DNA of 64,000 nt from Natronomonas salsuginis (GCF_005239135.1 NZ_QKNX01000002.1:124001-188000), one strand, 5' to 3'. Counted from the stretch's first letter, positions 33,704 through 43,493 are shown. Notes: generated from the letters alone by a model not told the origin. Made by a program: numbers and translations.

Positions 33704-35172
33704 GCGGCACGAGCCCCCGCGATCGCGCCGTCAACGTCACCGACGGTGAACTGATCAAACCGCTCGTCGTCCTCTCGATTCCGATTATCCTCACGAACGT
33801 GCTGCAGGTCGGCTACAACCTCGCCGACACGTTCTGGGTCGGCCGACTCGGCCAACCGGCGGTCGCGGCGCTGTCGTTCTCGTGGGCGATCGTCTTCTTG
33901 ATTATGAGCCTCTCGCTCGGCTTCTCGGTGGCGGGAACCGTGTTGGTCGCCCAGTACAAGGGCGCGGGCACGATCAACCGCGTGAGCCGGGTCGCGGGCC
34001 AGACGATCACGATCATCATCGGCGTCTCAGCGGTGTTCTCCGTCGTGGGCTTCGCGCTCGCGCCGCTGTTGCTCGAGTTGGTCGGCGCGGTCCCCGGCTC
34101 CGCCGAACACCGATTGGCCGTCGAGTACACCCGAACGATGTTCGTCGGCATCCCGTTCATCTTCGGCTTCTTCGTCTTCCAGTCGCTGCTGCAGGGGTGG
34201 GGCGACACGCGGACGCCGCTGTACCTCATGGCGTTCGGCGTCGCGCTGAACGTGTTCATCGATCCCTTCTTCATCCTCGGGTTTCAGGACAACGCCCTGT
34301 TCGCGTGGGTCGGACTGGAGGGGTTAGAGGCGACGCTGTACGAGGCGACCGGGTTCGCCGGCTTCGGCGTGCAGGGCGCGGCGCTGGCGACGATCGCCGC
34401 TCGCGGGATCGGTGCGTCGATCGGTTTTTGGCTGCTGTTTTCGGGCTCCGTCGGCATCGAACTCTCTTTCTCGGATCTCCGCCCCGAGACGGAGACGATC
34501 CGCACCCTCGTCCGCATCGGCGCGCCCGCGAGCGTCGAGGTCAGCACGAGCGCGCTGAGCGTGACGGTGCTGACGGCGCTCGTCGCCATCGCAGGCTCGG
34601 ACGCCGTCGCCGCCTACGGGATCGGCTCGCGGGTAACCTCGATGGTCGTGCTGCCGGCGCTCGGACTCGCCCGCGGCGTCGAGACCGTCGTCGGGCAGAA
34701 CCTCGGTGCCGAGCAGGTCGACCGCGCCAAACGCGGCGTCGCCGCTGCGGTGGTGATGATCACGGGCAGCCTGCTGCTATTCAGCGTCGCGATCTACGTC
34801 CTCGCGGATCCGATCATCGGGATCTTCATCGAGGGACCGGGCGCGGCGGTCGTCACCCGGATCGGCGGGGAGTACCTCCGGATCGTCGGCGCGACGTACG
34901 TCTTCTTGGGTGTGTTCTACGTCGTACAGGGCGGCTTCCGCGGGAGCGGGAGCACCCGGCTCGCGATGATCTTCGCGTTCTTCGGATTCATCGTCTTCCG
35001 GGCAGCGTTTGCGTACCTGCTCGCGGTTCCCGGCGGCTTCGGCGCGACCGGAATCTGGTACGGCGAGGCGATCGCGAACGTCTCGATGATGCTGCTCGCG
35101 GGCGGGTATTTCCTCCGTGGAACGTGGGCGAATCGCGTGATAGACCACTCCGACTCGGAGACGACGGCGTGA
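33700..35172 (+). CDS. MATE family efflux transporter
   Basis: 490 residues with twelve membrane segments in two similar halves. Typical motifs: YNLADTFWVGRLGQPAVAAL in helix 2 region, VLVAQYKGAG at the first loop, and GLARGVETVVGQNLGAEQVD in the second half. It should export cationic compounds in exchange for sodium or protons. It is convergent with purQ, six bases apart. The ATG overlaps the leader ORF stop. Confidence 0.92.
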   Translation: MSGTSPRDRAVNVTDGELIKPLVVLSIPIILTNVLQVGYNLADTFWVGRLGQPAVAALSFSWAIVFLIMSLSLGFSVAGTVLVAQYKGAGTINRVSRVAGQTITIIIGVSAVFSVVGFALAPLLLELVGAVPGSAEHRLAVEYTRTMFVGIPFIFGFFVFQSLLQGWGDTRTPLYLMAFGVALNVFIDPFFILGFQDNALFAWVGLEGLEATLYEATGFAGFGVQGAALATIAARGIGASIGFWLLFSGSVGIELSFSDLRPETETIRTLVRIGAPASVEVSTSALSVTVLTALVAIAGSDAVAAYGIGSRVTSMVVLPALGLARGVETVVGQNLGAEQVDRAKRGVAAAVVMITGSLLLFSVAIYVLADPIIGIFIEGPGAAVVTRIGGEYLRIVGATYVFLGVFYVVQGGFRGSGSTRLAMIFAFFGFIVFRAAFAYLLAVPGGFGATGIWYGEAIANVSMMLLAGGYFLRGTWANRVIDHSDSETTA

Positions 35173-35178
35173 CGATCA

Positions 35179-35853
35179 CTACTCGAACGCTTTCAGAATT
35201 CCCTGGCCGTCCGTCGGGGCGATGTCCGGGAGCGTGGCGCGCTCGGGGTGCGGCATCAACACGGCGACGGTATCGCGTTCGCCCATGATCCCCGCGACGT
35301 TGTGCTTCGAGCCGTTCGGGTTGGCCTCGTCCGTGACCTCCCCATCGGCGTCGCAGTACCGAAAGAGGACGCGGTCATCGTCCTCCAGCGTCGCCAGCCG
35401 GTCGTCGTCGATCTCGAAGCGCCCCTCGCCGTGGGCGATCGGGACTTCGATCACGTCGCCTTCCTCGTAGGCGGCCGTCCACGGCGTGTCGGCGTTTTCG
35501 ACGCGCAGATGAACCGGCTCGCACTGGAAGCGGGCGCTCCGGTTCGTGGTGAACGCGCCGGGGGTCAGCCCGCTCTCGGAGCCGATCTGCGCGCCGTTAC
35601 AGACGCCGAGCACCGGTGTGCCTGCGTCGGCGGCCGCTTTGACCTCGTCGAGGATCGGGGTCCGGGCGGCCATCGCTCCGGCCCGGAGGTAGTCGCCGTA
35701 GGAGAACCCGCCGGGGATGACGACGCCGGACGGATCGTCCGGAAGGCCGTCGGCGTGCCAGACGATCTCGGCGTCGATCCCGAGGTGATCGAGCGCGCGA
35801 AGGGCGTCGCGGTCGCAGTTCGAGCCGCCGAACCTGATGACGGCGACGGTCAC
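35179..35853 (-). CDS. purQ: Phosphoribosylformylglycinamidine synthase subunit PurQ
   Basis: 224 residues from a GTG start. This glutaminase subunit feeds ammonia to PurL in purine synthesis step 4. Nucleophile GVCNGAQIGS, the PGGFSYGDYLRAG segment and the terminal PHPERA with its His-Glu pair are intact. PurS is the next gene upstream on the same strand, and PurL is not in the window. The intergenic DNA carries a duplicated copy of the start region. Confidence 0.95.
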   Translation of the reverse strand: MTVAVIRFGGSNCDRDALRALDHLGIDAEIVWHADGLPDDPSGVVIPGGFSYGDYLRAGAMAARTPILDEVKAAADAGTPVLGVCNGAQIGSESGLTPGAFTTNRSARFQCEPVHLRVENADTPWTAAYEEGDVIEVPIAHGEGRFEIDDDRLATLEDDDRVLFRYCDADGEVTDEANPNGSKHNVAGIMGERDTVAVLMPHPERATLPDIAPTDGQGILKAFE

Positions 35854-35955
35854 AGTGAGCCCTCCGCGGGCGAACAGAGCGTGGCCGTTATGGTGGTGGC
35901 GACGGTCACAGCGAACCCTCCGTGGGTGAGCCGAGCGTCGCGGTTATGATGATCG
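35837..35955. repeat. Imperfect 56-base tandem duplication at the purS-purQ junction
   Basis: Two copies share GGCGACGGTCACAG, then AACCCTCCG- and GAGCGT-like blocks and GTTATG, offset by 56 bases. Copy one covers the purQ GTG start; copy two contains the same GTGACCGTCGCC start sequence on the minus strand but leads into a dead frame. Confidence 0.6.
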
Positions 35956-35965
35956 AAACCGTCAT

Positions 35966-36217
35966 CTACGCCTCGACGACCTCCACCTCGTAGTCGTGGA
36001 TGGTCGGATTCGCGAGGAGCCGTTCGGCCATCTCCGCGGCTCGCGCTTCCGCGGCGGCATCGTCGTCGGCGTCGAGATCGACTTCGAACCGGTCGGCCGA
36101 TCGGAGGTCGTCGAGTTCGAATCCGAGCCGTTCGAGCGCCTGCTGTGTGGTCTCGGCCTCGGGATCGAGGACGCCCCGCTTCAGCCGGACGGTCACGGTC
36201 GCCGTGTAGGCGGTCAT
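35966..36217 (-). CDS. purS: Phosphoribosylformylglycinamidine synthase subunit PurS
   Basis: 83 residues, the usual PurS length. TATVTVRLKRGVLDPEAETT and the end ANPTIHDYEVEVVEA are the family hallmarks. PurS bridges PurQ and PurL in the three-part enzyme. It precedes purQ by 112 bases. Confidence 0.95.
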   Translation of the reverse strand: MTAYTATVTVRLKRGVLDPEAETTQQALERLGFELDDLRSADRFEVDLDADDDAAAEARAAEMAERLLANPTIHDYEVEVVEA

Positions 36218-36285
36218 ACGTGAGGTAGCGCGTTCGTGCGTCAAAACGGTTGTGGGTTCGTTTTGTTGTACACGAACGTGGGTAT

Positions 36286-37230
36286 TCACTCGGCGATCGA
36301 GCCGATCACTCGCTCGTGCGCCGACCACAGATCCGCCGTCTCGACCGCCGCTTCGACGACGATCATCCGACCGTGACGCGACACCGACTCGATGTCGAGC
36401 GATTCCTCGCGGCCGGACACCTGCGTGGTGAGGTCCCACAGCTCCCTCGCCGACAGGGCCCCCGGGTCCGCCGCGACGCCGTACTGAACGTGGCTTCGTC
36501 GGTTCCCCACGCTCAAGGCGACGCCAAGCGCCTCGGCGTCCCGGACGACGGCCTCGACCCCGCTCGAACCGTCGAGCCGGTCGAGCAGCCGCGAACGCGT
36601 TTCGCCGCCGAGCGTCGCGTACGAGACGGCGTCGCCGGTCAATTCCGCTGCCGACTCGTCAGCCACCGACCCCGGCGATCGGTATGCGCCGCGTTCGATC
36701 GACGCGTCGACGTGCGCGAGGGCCTCGTCGACTCCTCGCCCGTAGCCGAGGACGACCCTGGACCCGCCGACGGCGGCGGCGCACGACGATGGAGCGTGCG
36801 TGAATCGCTCGAATCCACCGCCACCCGCGGTCGGGGTGTCGCCGAACTGTTCGGCTCCCCGTGCCACCAGTTCCGTTTTCAGCGTCTCGCCATCGAACGC
36901 TCCGTCGGCGATCGCACAGCCGCCGACGATCCGTCCGGCCTCGACCGCTACGCTCGCCGATACCGGCCCGAACTGCGCGGCATCGAGCGACGGGTGGCGC
37001 TCTCGGAAGTTCGCCCAGTGTCGCTCGGCGGGCGGCGGAAGTCCCACGCGGGCGCGCAGCGCCGGATCGACTCTCGCCGCGATCGTCGTGTCCGCGCCGG
37101 CCGCGAGGTCGGTATCGTACAGCGCGTTGGGGGCCGGTGCGCTGGCCGATCCCGTCCCGAACAGCCCCGTGAGCGTTCCTCCGGCCGCCACAGCGGCGAC
37201 GCCGCGGAGGAGCGACCTTCGGGGGCGCAT
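36286..37230 (-). CDS. Tat-exported hypothetical protein of the sppA operon
   Basis: 314 residues. The N-terminus RPRRSLLRGVAAVAAGG followed by an Ala-rich stretch and SASA resembles a Tat signal without a lipobox. The rest has alternating strand and helix segments and no motif I recognise. The start overlaps the stop of the preceding gene as ATGA, so it is coupled to it. Function unknown. Confidence 0.7.
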   Translation of the reverse strand: MRPRRSLLRGVAAVAAGGTLTGLFGTGSASAPAPNALYDTDLAAGADTTIAARVDPALRARVGLPPPAERHWANFRERHPSLDAAQFGPVSASVAVEAGRIVGGCAIADGAFDGETLKTELVARGAEQFGDTPTAGGGGFERFTHAPSSCAAAVGGSRVVLGYGRGVDEALAHVDASIERGAYRSPGSVADESAAELTGDAVSYATLGGETRSRLLDRLDGSSGVEAVVRDAEALGVALSVGNRRSHVQYGVAADPGALSARELWDLTTQVSGREESLDIESVSRHGRMIVVEAAVETADLWSAHERVIGSIAE

Positions 37231-38276
37231 CAGTTCGCGACCTCCCCGGACGGCGTCTGAGTCGGGGCCCCGCTCCCGGACGCCGGGGGCCGCGGCGGCG
37301 ACCCGGGCTGTGTCGCCCCCGGCGGTGTCGACTCGGCGGGCGTGTACGGCTCCTCGGGACCGTCAGTCAGGACGCCGAGGACGTTTCCGAGCAGCTGCTC
37401 GTTGTCCGCGCGGTTGTAGTTGAACGGTCGAACGATGTCCGCGTCGCCGATCACGACGACGTTACCGTTCTGGACCGCAGCGGCGTACTCGCCGGACTCT
37501 CGCGTGGTCGAGTAGTGCGTCTCGCCAGCGGCGGTCACGGCCGCGTTCGCGCCGTGGCTCTCGATCGGCGTGGCCCCATCGAGGACGACCCGGTCGACGC
37601 CGGCGCCGAGGTCGCCGCCGGTCCCCTCGGCGTAGACGCGCTGGTAGTTCGCGTCGTTCTCGTGCATGTTGTACAGATAGCCTTCGCCGACGGCCATCCC
37701 GAACCGCGAAGTGAGTTCGTCGATGTTCGAACGCCCCATCGCGCTCGCCGAGTCCGTGGCGAGCGCCACCGGGCCGCCGGCGTCGGCGAACGCCGCGATG
37801 GCCTCGTGATCGTCCTCGCTGAACTGCGACCCACCGACGATCAAGAGCGCATCCGCATCGGCCAGTTCGGCGTCCAGTCCACCACCGGCGGTCGCGGTAC
37901 CCGTCGGGCCGGCCTGCGCGCCGACGATGGTCGCCGGCACGCCGACCGGGACGGTTCCGCCGCCGCCGTGGATCCGGACCTCGTGTCCGTGGGCGACCAG
38001 CGCGTCGACGACCGGTTCGAGTTCGCTCGGATCGCCGTTCGTCGAGATGAGCACCGTCCGAGACGGCCCCTCGTCGAACTCGATCGTCCCGGATTTCGGA
38101 CGCAAGTTGGACTCCTCGACCAGCTCCTCGGAGGTGAAGTACTCCTTCTCGACGGTCGCATCGCTCCGTTCGGGCGGCGTGTCGGCGACGACGAAGCCGG
38201 CGACGGCGGCCCCGACGACGACGAGTGCGAGCGCACCGACGAAGACGCCGAGCCGTTTGCCTCGACCCTCAGGCAT
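37230..38276 (-). CDS. Membrane-anchored DUF4350/GldG-like protein
   Basis: 348 residues. One N-terminal membrane anchor (GVFVGALALVVVGAAVAGFV) precedes an outward domain with the order RTVLISTNGDPSELEPVVDALV, DALLIVGGSQFSEDDHEAIA and NVVVIGDADIVRPFNYNRADN. This resembles the Rossmann-like domain of DUF4350 and GldG proteins. The tail is Pro- and Thr-rich. It overlaps sppA by eight bases. Confidence 0.7.
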   Translation of the reverse strand: MPEGRGKRLGVFVGALALVVVGAAVAGFVVADTPPERSDATVEKEYFTSEELVEESNLRPKSGTIEFDEGPSRTVLISTNGDPSELEPVVDALVAHGHEVRIHGGGGTVPVGVPATIVGAQAGPTGTATAGGGLDAELADADALLIVGGSQFSEDDHEAIAAFADAGGPVALATDSASAMGRSNIDELTSRFGMAVGEGYLYNMHENDANYQRVYAEGTGGDLGAGVDRVVLDGATPIESHGANAAVTAAGETHYSTTRESGEYAAAVQNGNVVVIGDADIVRPFNYNRADNEQLLGNVLGVLTDGPEEPYTPAESTPPGATQPGSPPRPPASGSGAPTQTPSGEVAN

Positions 38277-39261
38277 CCGTTCTCACCTCCCCGTTTCGCC
38301 GGTCGTCATCGGCGGCCGTCGTCCCCTCGCCTGCAGTCGTCGCGATCGTCTCCTGCTCCGGCAGCGTCCCGTAGAGGGCGAGCGGCACTGGCGTTCGAAC
38401 GCCAGGAGTTGGATCGAGCATCGCTTCGACCTGCGCGGTCGCGGTCGAGTTGGCGTCCGCTTCGGCCAGGATCGGCAGTTCGCCGACGTCCGGCGTTGTG
38501 TCGAGTTCGACGACCTCGTAGCGGTCGAGCTCGGCGCGCTCGGCGGCGCGCTGGATCGCGGTGTCGGTCGTGCCGATCTCGTCGATCATCCCGTTGTTGA
38601 TCGCCTTCTGACCCGGATACACCTTCGCGTAGGCCAACTCCTCCTCGGTGAGCTCGAGGGTGTCACCGCGGTGTTCGAACACGGTTCCATAGAACCCCTT
38701 CACCATGATGTCCGCCATCTCGATGGCTTCTTCTTCCGTGTAGCCGCCGGATTTGTCCGGCCCCGACTGGATCGCCGTGCCCGTCGCACCCCCCGCGTCG
38801 ATGTACGCGAAGTTGATGCCGACGCTGCCGACCATCGCGCTCGGATTGGCGACGATCGCGTCGGCCGGCGCGCTCACGTAGTAGCCGCCAGAGGCGGCGA
38901 TCTGCGGGACGCTGACGACGAGCGGCATCTGTTCGGCCGTGCGCTCGACCTCGAGCGCGAGCGATTCGGTGGCCGATAGCCCGCCGCCGGGCGTGTTGAC
39001 CTTCAAAACGACCGCCTTGATCGACTCGTTCTGTCGAGCCGCCTGTAGCTGTTCTTCGACCGGTTCGGCGGTTATCGGTGCTATCGTCGCGCCGATCTCG
39101 ATGACGGCGACTTTGTCTGTCGTCTCCCCATACTCTTTCGCCGCCCCGTACGCGGCCGGTGCGGCGAACGCACCGACGAGTAACGCGACGACGATGATAA
39201 CTGTGTACGACCGACTCACTGTGTGGAGGGCTGATCGTACGCGGGCAACCAATTTTGCCAT
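38269..39261 (-). CDS. sppA: Signal peptide peptidase SppA (S49 family)
   Basis: 330 residues. One N-terminal membrane segment is followed by the protease domain. VVLKVNTPGGGLSATES and the nucleophile motif AASGGYYVSAPADAIVANPS carry the catalytic Ser; the catalytic Lys probably lies in a later helix, near YPGQKAI. It should degrade membrane-bound peptides. I start at MAKLVARV; three upstream residues are optional. First gene of a three-gene overlapping operon with two exported or anchored proteins. Confidence 0.9.
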   Translation of the reverse strand: MAKLVARVRSALHTVSRSYTVIIVVALLVGAFAAPAAYGAAKEYGETTDKVAVIEIGATIAPITAEPVEEQLQAARQNESIKAVVLKVNTPGGGLSATESLALEVERTAEQMPLVVSVPQIAASGGYYVSAPADAIVANPSAMVGSVGINFAYIDAGGATGTAIQSGPDKSGGYTEEEAIEMADIMVKGFYGTVFEHRGDTLELTEEELAYAKVYPGQKAINNGMIDEIGTTDTAIQRAAERAELDRYEVVELDTTPDVGELPILAEADANSTATAQVEAMLDPTPGVRTPVPLALYGTLPEQETIATTAGEGTTAADDDRRNGEVRTDA

Positions 39262-39428
39262 GCGGTACAATTTGACAGTTCGGGCAGAGGGTTAAATAAC
39301 CCCGTGCGTACAGCTCGGTTTTGCGCCATCGACGACCGCAGAGTCGGGTGCTTCGTTTCACTTCGACGCACGCTCGACGGCGCGCTCGACGATCGACCGC
39401 GGAAATCGTTTTCGGGTCGTTCGTGGTC

Positions 39429-41297
39429 TCACACCACCCCGGCTCCCGCGAAGGCGAGATAACAGATCACGACGAGCGCCGCCGAGTGCAACAGCGCCTC
39501 GTATCGACCGCGCGAGGCGCTGCCGGCGAACCAGCCGCACGCGAGCATCGTCGCCTGGGTGACGAGGTAGAACCGCCAGCCGTCGCGTTCGGCGTCGATC
39601 GCGCGCGGATCGATACCGACCGCCACGCTCTCGGGAGTGGCCAGCAGGTGCGCCATCCCGTCGAGGACGTACGCGTTCACGGCGACGACGAGCACGACGA
39701 TCACCGCCGCCAGCGCCCACCCGACGACGACGTAGACCAACATCGCCGATCGGAGCTTTCGCCGCTGGTGGTACAGCGAGCCGACCTCGACCTGTAGCGC
39801 CTCGAACGTCGTCTCGACGTCGCTGCCGACCGCTAGCGCGCCGGTAAGGAGCCCGATCGTCTGCGCCGCGAGCGGCGTCCCCACGCGCTCGGCGAACCGA
39901 TCCAGCGCCTCCCGCTGAGTGGCCGCTCCCTCACTTCCGGTCGTCAGTCCGAGCCGGAAGGCGAGATCCGAGATGTCGCGTTGGAGCGGGCCGAACGACT
40001 CCTCTCTCGCGACGGTCTCGATCGCGACACCGAACGGCGTTCCGAGCCCGACGTGTCCGGCGACGACGTAGACGAAGTCGCGTAGCGACCGATCCATCGC
40101 GTCGTCGAACTGCTCTCGCTTGATCGCGACCGTGCCGACCGGAAAGCCGTACGCTGCGTAGCTCAATAGGACGACGTTCGCGACCGGCGCGTCGAGCAGC
40201 CACAGGAGCCACGCCACGCCCACGGCGGGAAACGCGAACACGAACGCCGCGCTCGCCGGATTCGTCGTTGCGGTTCGCACCGTGCCGAGTCCCGTCGGTC
40301 GCTCGTAGCGCCGACTATGCGTCGACGGCCGCAGTTCGGCGACGAGAAGCGCGCCGGCCAGTCCGATCGCGAGGATGAACGCCACGCTCCCGTAGACGAG
40401 TATCGAGCGGATCGACGGGGCACCCAGAATGCCGATGTCGACCGTCGCCGACAGCTCCGGCGTGAGGACGCCGACGACCGTGACCGCCACGACGAACAGC
40501 GCGGGCAACACGAGCAACACCACGAACAGCTCGGCGAGCAGTTCCAGGTAGTCGCCGGATCGTTGGCGGGCCTGCGACCGCCGGTGTGACAGCAGTTGCG
40601 ACTCCATCCGCAGATACTCCTCCAGCGAGTCCGACCCCTGGCTGGCGTGTTTTCGGAACTGCAGCAAGAACGGTGAGAGCAGCTCTCTCGACGGGGTCTC
40701 TTTGGCGACGCGACGGAGGCCAGTGTCGAGACTGCCGGTCAGCGCGGCCGTTTCGAGTACCCGCTCGAACGAATTTCCCGTCTCGCCGTAGGCGTCCTGC
40801 GTGGCGACGTTTCGGAGCATCTCTCGCCGGCTCTCGCTCCCGTCGGCGAGCGTCCGCAGGTGGCGAACCGCCCCAGGAACGGTTCGTTCGATCCCCGCCC
40901 GGCGGGCGTTCGACCGCCAGCGCAGGCGCGTTCCTCCCGCCGCGATCGTGAGTCGCTTCGCGAGCGACCCCGCCGTGACGGCGACGGCGGCGACGGAGTA
41001 TTCCGACGGGATCGACCGACCGGCGAGCGCTCCCGGACGATCGCCGCCGAGCGCGATCGGTTCGGGGCCGATCAACGCGAGACCGAGGGCGGCGGTCGCG
41101 GCCGTGAGGCACGCGCCGACGATCCACGACAGGCCGTAGAGCCGCGAGAGATACATCTCGAACGAGACGGCGCGGTTCGTCCCCCGGTATCGCTCCCGGC
41201 CGATGCCGTGCCGCGACCGACCCGCGTGTCGCGAAAACAGCGCGTACAGCCCACGATCGATGCGGCTCCAGATCGTCTCCGACGTACGGTCACTCAT
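39429..41297 (-). CDS. pilC: Type IV pilus assembly membrane protein PilC (TadC/FlaJ-like)
   Basis: 622 residues with about nine membrane segments and two GSPII_F-like cytoplasmic domains, one near 140-260 (VPGAVRHLRTLADGSESRRE) and one near 380-500 (DRSLRDFVYVVAGHVGLGTP). It is the platform on which PilB drives pilin assembly. The start overlaps the pilB stop by eight bases. The length is typical of haloarchaeal PilC. Confidence 0.9.
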   Translation of the reverse strand: MSDRTSETIWSRIDRGLYALFSRHAGRSRHGIGRERYRGTNRAVSFEMYLSRLYGLSWIVGACLTAATAALGLALIGPEPIALGGDRPGALAGRSIPSEYSVAAVAVTAGSLAKRLTIAAGGTRLRWRSNARRAGIERTVPGAVRHLRTLADGSESRREMLRNVATQDAYGETGNSFERVLETAALTGSLDTGLRRVAKETPSRELLSPFLLQFRKHASQGSDSLEEYLRMESQLLSHRRSQARQRSGDYLELLAELFVVLLVLPALFVVAVTVVGVLTPELSATVDIGILGAPSIRSILVYGSVAFILAIGLAGALLVAELRPSTHSRRYERPTGLGTVRTATTNPASAAFVFAFPAVGVAWLLWLLDAPVANVVLLSYAAYGFPVGTVAIKREQFDDAMDRSLRDFVYVVAGHVGLGTPFGVAIETVAREESFGPLQRDISDLAFRLGLTTGSEGAATQREALDRFAERVGTPLAAQTIGLLTGALAVGSDVETTFEALQVEVGSLYHQRRKLRSAMLVYVVVGWALAAVIVVLVVAVNAYVLDGMAHLLATPESVAVGIDPRAIDAERDGWRFYLVTQATMLACGWFAGSASRGRYEALLHSAALVVICYLAFAGAGVV

Positions 41298-43461
41298 CGG
41301 CTCCGGCTCGCTGTCGGTGGATCCGCTCGATCGTTGCGGCCTCGTTCGTCCGGAGATCGTTCAAGAATCCGAAGAGCGCATCGCGGTCAGAGATCCCCTC
41401 ACGAACCAGGTACTCGACGTATCCGTGCTTCCGGTGGAACTCCGCTTCGACATCCGCGAGGGGACGGTCCGTTCGCGCCGCGAGGCGCTCCAGCGTCCGA
41501 CACGCCTGCGTGCTCGTCGGATCGCCGAGCTTCGGATGCCGGTAGGCGAACTCCCAGTCGCCGTCAGCGGTCCGATCTACGACCCGGTTGTAGTGGATCG
41601 CGCCCCCGGTCGTCGCTATCGTCTCCGTCGCTCCGTCGAGCCGCTCGGCCTCCTCCTCGGAGAGTACCTCGACCGCCGTCTCCACGTGGCGATCACCCTC
41701 AACGGACGCCGGGACGACGATGAGATCGATCTTCGAAAGCAGATGCGCCGGGACCTGCGCTCCAATCCGATCGAGAAGCGCGCCGACGCTCGCCGCTCGC
41801 GTGGTTCCCAACACGCCGTGACCGGTGCGCAACGCCGCGCCGAACGTCCCGAACGACGCCGGCGAGTCGATCTCGGCGATGACCTCGATGTCCGGATTGA
41901 GATCGCCCGTCTCGTCCATCAGATCCGACACTGAGACGTGCTTGAATTCATCTCGGTGCTCTCGCGTCACGAGTGACACGCCGGTTTCGTGTGGGACGAG
42001 CACCTCACCCGATCCGCCGTCGATGCTTATCGGGCGGGCGTCGTACCGGACGAACGGCAGGTGCGCGTTGAGCAACGTGGTCTTTCCGGCTCCCGTCGGC
42101 CCCGAAAAGAGCACGACGCCGGCGTGTTCGTACAGCATCCACAGGAGCGTGACGAGCTCCGTCGGCATCGAATCCGATTCGATGAGATCGACCGGCGTGA
42201 GCGCCTCCGGGGCCTGCTTTCGGATGGAAACGTACGGGCCGCCCTCGGAGACTGCCGGCAGCGCGACGGCGCATCGCATCGGCTGCTCGATCCCGTCCGG
42301 ATCGACGGTGAGCGTCGCGGTGGGTCGGTTCGCGGAGAGTTCGATTCCGTCGTCGGCCGCCAACTGCGTGACCACGTTGACGAACGCCGCCTCGGACTCG
42401 AAGACGAGGTTCGTCGGCTCCCGCCCGCTCCCACGGGGAACGACCTTGATTCGTTCGCCGACCCGGTTCGCCTCGATATCCTCCAGGTTCGGATCGAAAA
42501 TCGGCACCGTGAGCTGGCCATAGCCGACCAGATCCCGGAGAACGTAGTAGACGAGGTCGTCGACGCGACCGTCGGCGAACCGCCGATCGACTGACGGAAC
42601 CGCCAGCCCGTACGCCGCGAGCGCCGCGCGTACGCGACGGCCGAGCGTCCGAACCCACTCGCCGGCGTTTCTCGCCGCTAGCCGCCTCGACACGAGCTGT
42701 CGGCTGCGCTCGTGAACGGCTCGCAGTCGGTTTTCGAACGCCGCGTCGTCGTCGAGTCCCTCGATCCCGCCGTCCCAGATCTCTGCTTTGCACTCGGCGA
42801 TGAGTTCGTCGTCGCCGGGGAGTAGATCCGGTTCGAGCACCGCGTACTTCCGCTCGAAGGGATCGCCGCCGAGCACCCGTTCGCGGTATCGGACGACCGG
42901 GAGTTCGTAGCCCGCGAACTCGACGGTGTACCGTTCGATTCGCTCCGCGGTGAACCGTTCGGCGAACGCCGCGTCCTCGATCCCCGTTGTCGCGGGCGCG
43001 TAATCCGTGAGGTGTACCGCCAGCTCCTCCCCCGTGTCGTCGCTGATCTCGACGGCCGCATCGAGCGCGTGCGGCGTCAACCGCCCCAGACACCGAAGCT
43101 CGGCGAGCGCGTGGTAGTCGACGCGCCGACGGCCGGCCGGTCGCGACGACGTGAGCCGATCGATGATCCGCTCGTAGCGCTGGCCGAAGCCCGCCTCGAA
43201 CCGCGCTGCGGTCCCCTCTCGCGTTCGCGGGCGACGCAGTTTCGCACCGGCGAAGTGTTCGGTGATCGCTCGCAGATCCGCCGTATGGGCGGCCGAAAGC
43301 GACGGCTCTCGGACCGCGTAGACGAACTCACCTCCGTCGGCTTCGACTGTCGCGACAACGCCCGGGACGACTTCGTACTGATCGTACACGTCGGGTGCGT
43401 ACCACGCCTCGCGATCGTCCGGCGGCACCGGTGCAGATACTATTGGTATGTGGTCGCCCAT
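41290..43461 (-). CDS. pilB: Type IV pilus secretion ATPase PilB (VirB11-like)
   Basis: 723 residues. The C-terminal ATPase has Walker A GPTGAGKTTLLNAHL near 455, VEVNR-like Asp box region DGGSGEVLVPHETG, and Walker B-like DLNPDIEVIAEIDSP. The N-terminal 300 residues are the archaeal sensor and helical domains. It powers adhesion pilus assembly with PilC. The start at 43461 is backed by a TATA box 27 bases upstream, while the open frame extends 43 residues further. No pilin gene is adjacent. Confidence 0.92.
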   Translation of the reverse strand: MGDHIPIVSAPVPPDDREAWYAPDVYDQYEVVPGVVATVEADGGEFVYAVREPSLSAAHTADLRAITEHFAGAKLRRPRTREGTAARFEAGFGQRYERIIDRLTSSRPAGRRRVDYHALAELRCLGRLTPHALDAAVEISDDTGEELAVHLTDYAPATTGIEDAAFAERFTAERIERYTVEFAGYELPVVRYRERVLGGDPFERKYAVLEPDLLPGDDELIAECKAEIWDGGIEGLDDDAAFENRLRAVHERSRQLVSRRLAARNAGEWVRTLGRRVRAALAAYGLAVPSVDRRFADGRVDDLVYYVLRDLVGYGQLTVPIFDPNLEDIEANRVGERIKVVPRGSGREPTNLVFESEAAFVNVVTQLAADDGIELSANRPTATLTVDPDGIEQPMRCAVALPAVSEGGPYVSIRKQAPEALTPVDLIESDSMPTELVTLLWMLYEHAGVVLFSGPTGAGKTTLLNAHLPFVRYDARPISIDGGSGEVLVPHETGVSLVTREHRDEFKHVSVSDLMDETGDLNPDIEVIAEIDSPASFGTFGAALRTGHGVLGTTRAASVGALLDRIGAQVPAHLLSKIDLIVVPASVEGDRHVETAVEVLSEEEAERLDGATETIATTGGAIHYNRVVDRTADGDWEFAYRHPKLGDPTSTQACRTLERLAARTDRPLADVEAEFHRKHGYVEYLVREGISDRDALFGFLNDLRTNEAATIERIHRQRAGADE

Positions 43462-43483
43462 CCGTTTCGTCCTGTCCCCCGAT

Positions 43484-43493
43484 TTTATATAAA
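43484..43493 (-). promoter_or_regulatory. TATA box of pilB
   Basis: TTTATATAAA centred 27 bases before the pilB ATG, one of the strongest TATA matches in the window. It predicts a leaderless pilB-pilC mRNA. Confidence 0.6.
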
